A stretch of DNA of 39,367 nucleotides from an uncultured Pseudomonas sp. (lineage in GTDB: Bacteria; Pseudomonadota; Gammaproteobacteria; Pseudomonadales; Pseudomonadaceae). Positions 34,404 through 39,367 of the stretch are shown in pieces. The stretch lies in the NCBI GenBank assembly GCA_946886875.1, contig CAMPJN010000002.1:1-39367 (forward strand), given 5' to 3'. The notes beneath the pieces are model-generated. The model saw only the letters and a list, made by a program, of their open reading frames with translations, was not told where the DNA came from and searched no databases. The position numbers and the translations under genes were made by a program. Position 1 is the stretch's first letter. Each line of letters starts with the position of its first letter.

Positions 34404-34666
34404 CTCCGTGAGCGCTGGCTCAGGCAAATCGGCTGGCGGCCCTATATCAAACGCAAAGATCAGGCCGGACGGCCTATTGGCGAGCACGACAAGGCGCGCA
34501 ATCGACGCATCGCAAGCCTCCGGGGCCCGGGCCGAACCCATCTTCGCCAGCCTGGCGCAGATGGGAAAACTATCAGGGGCATCGGCTTGCCCGGACGGAG
34601 TTTGTCTGACCATCAAATACGCCGTGTAACCTAAAACGGATGGTGAGCCTACTGGAGATGCTCTGA
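34404..34666 (+). pseudogene. Decayed IS5-family transposase, C-terminal remnant
   Basis: Reading across frames gives YIKRKDQAGRPIGEHDKARN, then in the next frame ARAEPIFASLAQMG, then back to GKTIRGIGL, then TIKYAV and finally NLKRMVSLLEML with a stop at 34664-34666. This order matches the end of IS5-type transposases (KARN-R, VEH-FA-LAQMGGK, R-IGL-R, YNLKR). At least three frameshifts are present, so the element is dead. It sits immediately after the Gfo/Idh gene and marks a recombination boundary between the sugar operon and the intact precursor pair. Confidence 0.8.
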
Positions 34667-34891
34667 GGCAGAGAATTGGCCGAGGCATCCGGCAAGCTTT
34701 ACCAAGTTACAGAGGCCTGTTCAGCATGTCTGCTCTGGCGTGAAAAAGCCCTTATGGCTCACTCTGCCGGGAATGCTGATTTTAAATCGGCCCATATTCT
34801 GTAGGACGTTGTTGCGGATGTGCCAGTAATCTCATAGCATTCGCGCGGCGGAGTAAATGCAAACCTAATAGACATTTCGACGGCGCGGCTG

Positions 34892-34915
34892 TGGCAAAGA
34901 AGTTCCCTTTTGCCA
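34892..34915. promoter_or_regulatory. Dyad upstream of the intact precursor gene
   Basis: TGGCAAA at 34892-34898 and TTTGCCA at 34909-34915 form a perfect 7-bp dyad with a 10-bp spacer, 103 bp before the precursor start. The half-site also occurs in the divergent control region (24662-24668). The rest of 34667-35017 holds no gene and no clear promoter consensus. Confidence 0.4.
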
Positions 34916-35017
34916 AGCAGTGCCAGTCGCGCTAACGAAACGGATAACTAGGTTTCCGCTGGTGAGGTTTGCTCTTATCAAGCCTCTATCGACAATAAAG
35001 GAAAGGAAAGCCAAACA

Positions 35018-35218
35018 ATGTCTGATAACTTCCAACTAGCCTCAAAGCTCACAATCGAGCCGGCAGGCAATCAACTCAATCTCGAGCGCTTGAATAGCAG
35101 CCAAGCCACCTATGGTGACCTGGTCGACGCATTTGCTCGTGAATTGACAGCAGAGGAAATGCTGCTCATTTCGGGAGCTTCCAAAGCGGGCGCCAACTAT
35201 TGCGGGGAATACTACTAA
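35018..35218 (+). CDS. Precursor peptide with double-glycine-type leader
   Basis: This 66-residue peptide has an acidic, helical leader (LERLNSSQATYGDLVDAF, then ARELTAEEMLLISGA) that matches the ELxxEEL..ISGG leaders cut by C39 peptidases, with Gly-Ala in place of Gly-Gly. Cleavage there would release the 12-residue core SKAGANYCGEYY, with one Cys, three Tyr and one Ser. A strong AAGGAAAGG leader precedes the ATG. A perfect hairpin follows 11 nt after the stop, then an oxygenase gene. A frameshifted paralogue lies on the other strand at 24207-24406. I know of no named RiPP with this core. Confidence 0.87.
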   Translation: MSDNFQLASKLTIEPAGNQLNLERLNSSQATYGDLVDAFARELTAEEMLLISGASKAGANYCGEYY

Positions 35219-35229
35219 TAACCCGTGAG

Positions 35230-35260
35230 TGCTGGCTGTCAGCCATGCTGACAGCCAGCA
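35230..35260 (+). terminator. Perfect 13-bp hairpin after the precursor gene
   Basis: TGCTGGCTGTCAG at 35230-35242 pairs perfectly with CTGACAGCCAGCA at 35248-35260 around a 5-nt loop. It is followed by TCTGGGGGGG and not by a T-run, so it is better read as an RNA-stabilising or attenuating stem than a classic terminator. A second, weaker stem (CAGAGTTCC with GGAAACTCTG) spans 35352-35374. The rest of 35261-35629 shows no gene. Confidence 0.7.
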
Positions 35261-35629
35261 TCTGGGGGGGGCCTGAAAAAGTCAGCTCTCGGAAATTTCC
35301 CCAGTAATCATACGGTTTGCTGATTGACGATTTCACGAAATCAGGTCTTTTCAGAGTTCCTTAGGGAAACTCTGATGTGTCCCGTTTCATGCGAGCTGTC
35401 AAGTCTTTAATCTGCATGGTATTGATTGCATTTCTCGAAGCGAGACTTATTTCAGATTATCTCCCAACAAGATAAAATCTGCTAAGCGGCATAGCGTCTA
35501 TGCTAAAAGCGCTGCTATTTCGTACAGCCTTAGGCTATTAAAAACAGTATTCTCTTGAATCACACTGACCTTGCATTGTGGTGTGCACAGAAGGCTATTG
35601 CCGCATAAATAAACTCGAAGAACATATAC

Positions 35630-36778
35630 ATGACTATCAATTTCAAGATTAGTGCTGATAGCTTCAAAAAGGAATATCAGGAGCGTTTGCCGCTTGTTAT
35701 AAAGGGTGCAGTTGATACCTCAAGCGTACAATGGTCAGACATCAACGATGTCATTGCTAGGTGCGACCCACTACATGAAAGATTTCGATTGTCCTTTCCC
35801 GATGGAAATATTGCCAAGGAAAAGTATGTGCACTCATACTTTCATGTGGGTGATGTTCGAAATAGGCTTAACAAACCAGCCCTATATGATTATCTTCGGA
35901 AAGGCGGAACGCTCGTTGCGAACAGTATTTATGACGAGCCTGCTTTCAATGATTACGCTAAAGATATCGCACAGTTTACTGGTCGCCAAACGGTAACTTC
36001 TGCATATATTGCATTCGGCAAGACGGACTCCTACCGTGCGCACTGGGACTCGCGGGATGTGTTTGCAGTGCAATTAAAGGGAAGGAAGCGCTGGGTCGTC
36101 TACGAGCCATCTTTCGAAGCTCCGCTATATATGCACCAGAGCAAATTTTTGGAGAAAGAATATTCTTGTCCTGAGAAGCCTTACCTTGATTTCATTCTTG
36201 AGGAGGGAGACGTATTCTATATTCCAAGAGGGTGGTGGCATAATGTTTCCCCTCTGGACGAGCCCACTGTCCATCTGGCAATTGGCACTTTTCCGGCATT
36301 TGCAGTTGACTATGTTCGTTGGATTTTCCGGCAATTGCCAGACTCTATCCATGCACGGGCTGCGCTGGAAAACTACGAGGAGGATAAGAATACCATTCAG
36401 GCGCTGAGCGAGCATATTAGTCAACTGATCAACGACCCGGACTCTTACCGTGCGTTCATGGAGTCGCATACTGGCGATCAGGTGCTTGAGACTCGCTTGA
36501 ATTTGGAAAAACTTGGTGATGCCAATGTCAATGCCTTGGAAAGCGGCACTCGTATCCGCCTCAACGTATTGAGAACTGATCTCGCTGAAGAATATCTGGT
36601 TACTAACAACGGCAAATTTTCGTTCAAGGATGAGCTGGGCGCTTTGAAGGCATTCTTGATGCAACATCCCCTGACCACCGTTGCGGAAGTTGAGGAAAGT
36701 TTTCCATTCGCTTTGCGAGCCCAGCTTTCAGAGCTGCTCTATCTGCTTGCCAGACAAGGCGTGATTGAAATCCTCTAG
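35630..36778 (+). CDS. Cupin_4/JmjC-type Fe(II)/2-oxoglutarate oxygenase
   Basis: The 382-residue enzyme resembles ribosomal-oxygenase-type (RoxA/YcfD) hydroxylases. It has an N-terminal entry (YQERLPLVIKGAV), the metal facial triad H138-x-D140 in RAHWDSRDVFAVQLKG and H204 in IPRGWWHNVSP, a dimerisation region, and a C-terminal winged-helix segment ending LLYLLARQGVIEIL. Family members hydroxylate residues in proteins, so the adjacent precursor is a plausible substrate. The gene is 411 bp downstream of the precursor with a weak GAAG ribosome-binding site. A closely similar but internally deleted copy is at 23444-23981. The gene is AT-richer than the sugar operon, suggesting separate acquisition. 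Confidence 0.88.
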   Translation: MTINFKISADSFKKEYQERLPLVIKGAVDTSSVQWSDINDVIARCDPLHERFRLSFPDGNIAKEKYVHSYFHVGDVRNRLNKPALYDYLRKGGTLVANSIYDEPAFNDYAKDIAQFTGRQTVTSAYIAFGKTDSYRAHWDSRDVFAVQLKGRKRWVVYEPSFEAPLYMHQSKFLEKEYSCPEKPYLDFILEEGDVFYIPRGWWHNVSPLDEPTVHLAIGTFPAFAVDYVRWIFRQLPDSIHARAALENYEEDKNTIQALSEHISQLINDPDSYRAFMESHTGDQVLETRLNLEKLGDANVNALESGTRIRLNVLRTDLAEEYLVTNNGKFSFKDELGALKAFLMQHPLTTVAEVEESFPFALRAQLSELLYLLARQGVIEIL

Positions 36779-37046
36779 CGACTACTTGCCCATCTCTTTC
36801 TCTCTCTGCAGGCGCACCTGATCCCGGGGTTGGGTGTGGCTGCCAGCTTCTAGCTTCTTCTGGCCCGGATAGCTATGGTCTTCTCAACCGGCACCAACCG
36901 GTCAATGTAAGAAATTTACCGACTTTGCGATGAAGTCACCAAAGGCAATTGGGCTTCTCTAGGATGGAGTTTATAGGCCTTTATAGTTAATTATAAAGCG
37001 ATTATAGAATCTCCTTCTGGACGCCTAATTCACGCTATCTGCTTAC
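36779..37046. other. Gap with no supported gene
   Basis: No convincing gene is seen. Read on the minus strand, about 36782-36870 holds a short open tail that ends KEMGK and could be the end of a lost gene, but no family is recognisable. The segment from 36960 is very AT-rich. Confidence 0.4.
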
Positions 37047-37189
37047 GGCCCAGTGTGTGTAAAAACGCCCGTACAAACCCTTGCTATGATTTCTGAGGAT
37101 TTCATCGCAAGGGAAGCCCATAAAACGGTTTATCCAGGGTGAACACCGAGGTCAACGCACCTTACTTCCTGAGAGTCTCGACGACTACG
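37047..37189 (+). mobile_element. IS1182-type end with 5' transposase remnant
   Basis: An end-like sequence GGCCCAG with GTGTAAAAACGC (37047-37068) is followed 54 nt later by a frame reading KRFIQGEHRGQRTLLPESLD, the usual N-terminus of IS1182-family transposases. The normal ATG is ATA here. Similarity ends at about 37189, so only the first 23 or so codons remain. A 19/22 match to the same end lies at 39314-39335 in the same orientation. Confidence 0.75.
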
Positions 37190-37217
37190 TCCCGGTTTTC
37201 AAACTAATTGTTACTGA

Positions 37218-37358
37218 GCATGCGACCCGCGCAACGCCGGTGCCGGCATTACGATTCTGCGTCAGGCCAATGTGGAAGTGCGTGTGGGTTTGCTGGAAGA
37301 AGAGGCTAGAAAGGATCTGGAGGCTTATCTGTACAACGCACATCCTAATGAACGCTAG
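37218..37358 (+). pseudogene. C-terminal fragment of a RibD-like deaminase
   Basis: The frame after a stop at 37215-37217 reads ACDPRNAGAGITILRQANVE and VRVGLLEEEARKDLEAYL, ending at a TAG at 37356-37358. This matches the tail of RibD/cytidine-deaminase-type domains (DPNP..AG.GI..L..AGI.V..G.LE.EA). The zinc-binding region is missing, so it is a fragment joined to the transposase remnant. Confidence 0.65.
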
Positions 37359-37383
37359 CGTCCTGCTAAGGCACTTAGGTAAG

Positions 37384-37647
37384 TTCTGGAAAGGTTATAT
37401 AGATGTAAAGACCGATGGAAAACTTGTTCAAATTTCGCAGGAGCTATTATTGTCCGCGGTGAAATCCGCCACTGTTGCGCAAGGCAGCTATACGTCTGGA
37501 GTGGGCTCTATAATTGAGGTTTTAAACGCGCAATCAGAACTCGCCAATGCCCGCCAGCAACATGCGCAATCATTGGCGGGCTGGAATGCCGCGAGAATCA
37601 GACTGGCTGCTAATATCGGGGCTATGGAATATCAAAATATAGACTGA
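37384..37647 (+). pseudogene. C-terminal fragment of a TolC-family outer-membrane protein
   Basis: About 87 codons match the last helices of TolC-family efflux proteins: SAVKSATVAQGSYTSGVGSI, IIEVLNAQSELANARQQHAQ and SLAGWNAARIRLAANIGAM. No upstream part of the gene is present; before 37384 the sequence is the deaminase remnant. The open frame extends back to 37240 but that part is out of frame with the deaminase fragment and has no OMF similarity. It ends 10 nt before the S41 peptidase start, so the two may once have been in one operon. Confidence 0.8.
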
Positions 37648-37657
37648 TGGTGATTAT

Positions 37658-39139
37658 GTGAATTTTCAAATCATTTGCCGCTGGCTAATTGCATTTAACA
37701 CAGTTATTTACTCTTGTTTATCTTCTGGAGGGCAAAGCGCGGTGTCACTTTCCAAGTGGAGCGATGTAGCAAGGGAAGATGTTGCGGCTATTCGATCAGC
37801 ATTGATTGACGCACACCCAGGAGCGCTAGAGGATAGAAATAGCGAATTCAATAGTTGGCTGACCCTTGGCTTCCTGAGAGCCAATGAGCTTGCCCAAAAA
37901 GCAAGCAGCCGTCCAGACGCTTTGGCAATTGCTCGCTATTATGCAGTTGGCTTCAAAGACGGTCATTTAGGAGTGGTCTATCAGGCAGCGACCGCCTCAA
38001 AGTGGGCAGGCTGGATGGTGACGAAGCAAGGTGAGGATTTCATTGTTGGGCACGTGGCAGACGACTGGCCGGTTCAAGTTCCACCTATTGGTTCTAAATT
38101 ACTATCATGCGATGGGAAAGAAATATCTGCTTTGGTTTCGACCGAGATAGCGCCATATGTAGATCAGCGGTTGAGTCTTGATGCTAGCTGGTTGTTCCTA
38201 ACAAAACTCATCACACTCGATCATAGCAGCATACCATTGTTAGGTAGGAAGCTTGTTAAGCAATGTAGAGTGGAGCACGCTAGAGGAGCACAGAAGACAT
38301 ATGTAATTAACTGGCAGCCAGTCGATGGCGGTAGGCTATTAGCTAACCCGCGGCAATCTTCATCATTCAACATTACCCCATTTTCAAATAATGGGTACTG
38401 GATTCAAATACCGACCTTTAACCTTTCAAATGATGAAATTCCGATTTTCGATTCTTTTATTAATGGTTTCCGAAGAATATCTGAGTCCAAGTTAATCGTA
38501 TTGGACGTTAGAGGCAATACAGGAGGCAATAGTATTTATGGCACCCGCATACTAAATGAATTATTTGAAAGTGGGCTTCAGGGTGATGCTGTAGGTATAG
38601 AGCCTTACGCCCTGTGGAGAACCTCGCCCTTAGCGCTTTCCACTATTACTAAAGCTGCTGAAAGACTTTCTCGAGCGCACGGTGAAGACTCTAGTGAATT
38701 TAAATTTGTTAAGCAGATTGAGCGTTTATTGAAACAGTCATTGGCTAAAGGCGATAAGTGGGTTCAACAACCCGAATTGCCATCTGAATTATTTGTTAGT
38801 GATGCGGATGAGGGGGGCACGTTTTCAGGAAAAATCATATTACTCACAGACTCATACTGCGCAAGTTCATGCTTGAACTTTGCGGACTCTCTACTAAGTC
38901 GCTCAAACGTTATTCATATGGGGCATCCAACGAGCGGAGATACCGTTTACATTGATACGGGCGCAGTATCATTGCCCAGTGGAGCCACCCTTATATTGCC
39001 GTTAAAGGTCTGGCGCCATCGGGTTCGCGGAGATAATCAAAGTTATTCTCCCGCACACTTGTTTAACGGGGATATCGCTGACACCGAACAAGTAAAAGCA
39101 TGGTTGCTTCAGAAGTTTGAGTCTGGCGATACTCCTTAG
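37658..39139 (+). CDS. S41-family (tail-specific) serine peptidase
   Basis: The 493-residue product has an N-terminal hydrophobic segment (ICRWLIAFNTVIYSCLSS) suited to export, and the S41 core LIVLDVRGNTGGNS, ILLTDSYCASSCLNFADSLL with the probable nucleophile Ser in the ASSC segment (about residue 402), and MGHPTSGDTVYIDTG. Length fits the non-Ctp type of S41 peptidase. The start is a GTG. Base composition is clearly AT-richer than the T6SS and sugar operons, which with the IS ends on both sides suggests transfer. It follows a TolC remnant; a role in peptide processing is only a guess. Confidence 0.85.
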   Translation: MNFQIICRWLIAFNTVIYSCLSSGGQSAVSLSKWSDVAREDVAAIRSALIDAHPGALEDRNSEFNSWLTLGFLRANELAQKASSRPDALAIARYYAVGFKDGHLGVVYQAATASKWAGWMVTKQGEDFIVGHVADDWPVQVPPIGSKLLSCDGKEISALVSTEIAPYVDQRLSLDASWLFLTKLITLDHSSIPLLGRKLVKQCRVEHARGAQKTYVINWQPVDGGRLLANPRQSSSFNITPFSNNGYWIQIPTFNLSNDEIPIFDSFINGFRRISESKLIVLDVRGNTGGNSIYGTRILNELFESGLQGDAVGIEPYALWRTSPLALSTITKAAERLSRAHGEDSSEFKFVKQIERLLKQSLAKGDKWVQQPELPSELFVSDADEGGTFSGKIILLTDSYCASSCLNFADSLLSRSNVIHMGHPTSGDTVYIDTGAVSLPSGATLILPLKVWRHRVRGDNQSYSPAHLFNGDIADTEQVKAWLLQKFESGDTP

Positions 39140-39313
39140 AATAATAATGCGTAATAGTATCCGTTACTGCGAAGGCTATGCCTTGTACTTGGTTTTCTTC
39201 TGGATGGAAACTTACTTATTTGGAACGGATAATTGTTTTGAGCTGCCCTCTGTGGCGCATCTATCATGGTATTGAATCGCCCCTAGTTTTCTAGACACTC
39301 GATGACTGCTTCT

Positions 39314-39367
39314 GGCCCAGACCGTGTAAAAACGCAGCAAGCGATGGCAATCAACTGCCGGGGGATT
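39314..39367 (+). mobile_element. Second IS1182-type end at the window edge
   Basis: GGCCCAG followed by ACC and GTGTAAAAACGC (39314-39335) matches the end at 37047-37068 at 19 of 22 positions in the same orientation. The inside of the element would lie to the right, beyond the window. The interval 39140-39313 has no recognisable gene. Confidence 0.6.

Noticed and set aside
34329..34688. 119-codon minus-strand open frame
   Set aside because: It is antisense to the decayed IS5-type transposase whose fragments are readable on the plus strand.

Overview
The window is GC-rich DNA from a gammaproteobacterium, most likely a Pseudomonas species. The evidence is the codon and base composition, the Pseudomonas-type type VI secretion genes, a YoaK-family membrane protein and a DUF6957-like protein. 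No rRNA, tRNA or CRISPR array was seen.

Region 1 (1-11114) is part of a type VI secretion system (T6SS) locus split at a divergent promoter region (about 3332-3519). Leftward run tssB, tssC, hcp, tssE and the start of tssF, which is cut by the window edge. Rightward run tssJ, tssK, tssL, tssM and tssA. A good intrinsic terminator sits between tssC and hcp. tssG, clpV and vgrG are not present and could lie to the left.

Region 2 (11126-13620) is a short patch with a DUF1275/YoaK membrane protein, a 76-residue unknown protein preceded by three copies of a 16-bp repeat, a small CxxC-type protein and a DUF6957-like protein.

Region 3 (13621-36778) is the main interest. It looks like a peptide natural-product (RiPP-like) island that I do not recognise as a described class. 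A leftward operon encodes a UDP-glucose dehydrogenase, an outer-membrane efflux lipoprotein, a HAD protein, an SAH-hydrolase-like Rossmann protein, a C39 peptidase/ABC exporter, an HlyD-type adaptor and an unknown 372-residue protein. At its head are two wrecked genes: a precursor peptide with a 2-nt frameshift and a Cupin_4/JmjC-type oxygenase with a large internal deletion. A divergent rightward operon of ten tightly coupled genes encodes a HAD phosphatase, a truncated MDR-like dehydrogenase, a NodB/DUF2334-like deacetylase, a TIM-barrel sugar isomerase-like protein, two HPr-kinase-like proteins, a GT-B glycosyltransferase, an APH-like kinase, a nucleotidyltransferase and a WlbA/WbpB-like Gfo/Idh dehydrogenase. 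Beyond a decayed IS5-type transposase lies an intact paralogous pair: a 66-residue precursor with a double-glycine-type leader and a short C-terminal core (SKAGANYCGEYY), then an intact Cupin_4 oxygenase.

The inferred working model is that the precursor is hydroxylated by the oxygenase. It may then be phosphorylated and/or decorated with an unusual uronic-acid-derived sugar. It would be cut at Gly-Ala by the C39 domain and exported through the ABC/HlyD/outer-membrane trio. None of the chemistry is shown by sequence alone.

Region 4 (36779-39367) is AT-richer debris: an IS1182-type end with a 5' transposase remnant, the tail of a RibD-like deaminase, the tail of a TolC-family protein, a full-length S41 peptidase, and a second IS1182-type end at the window edge.
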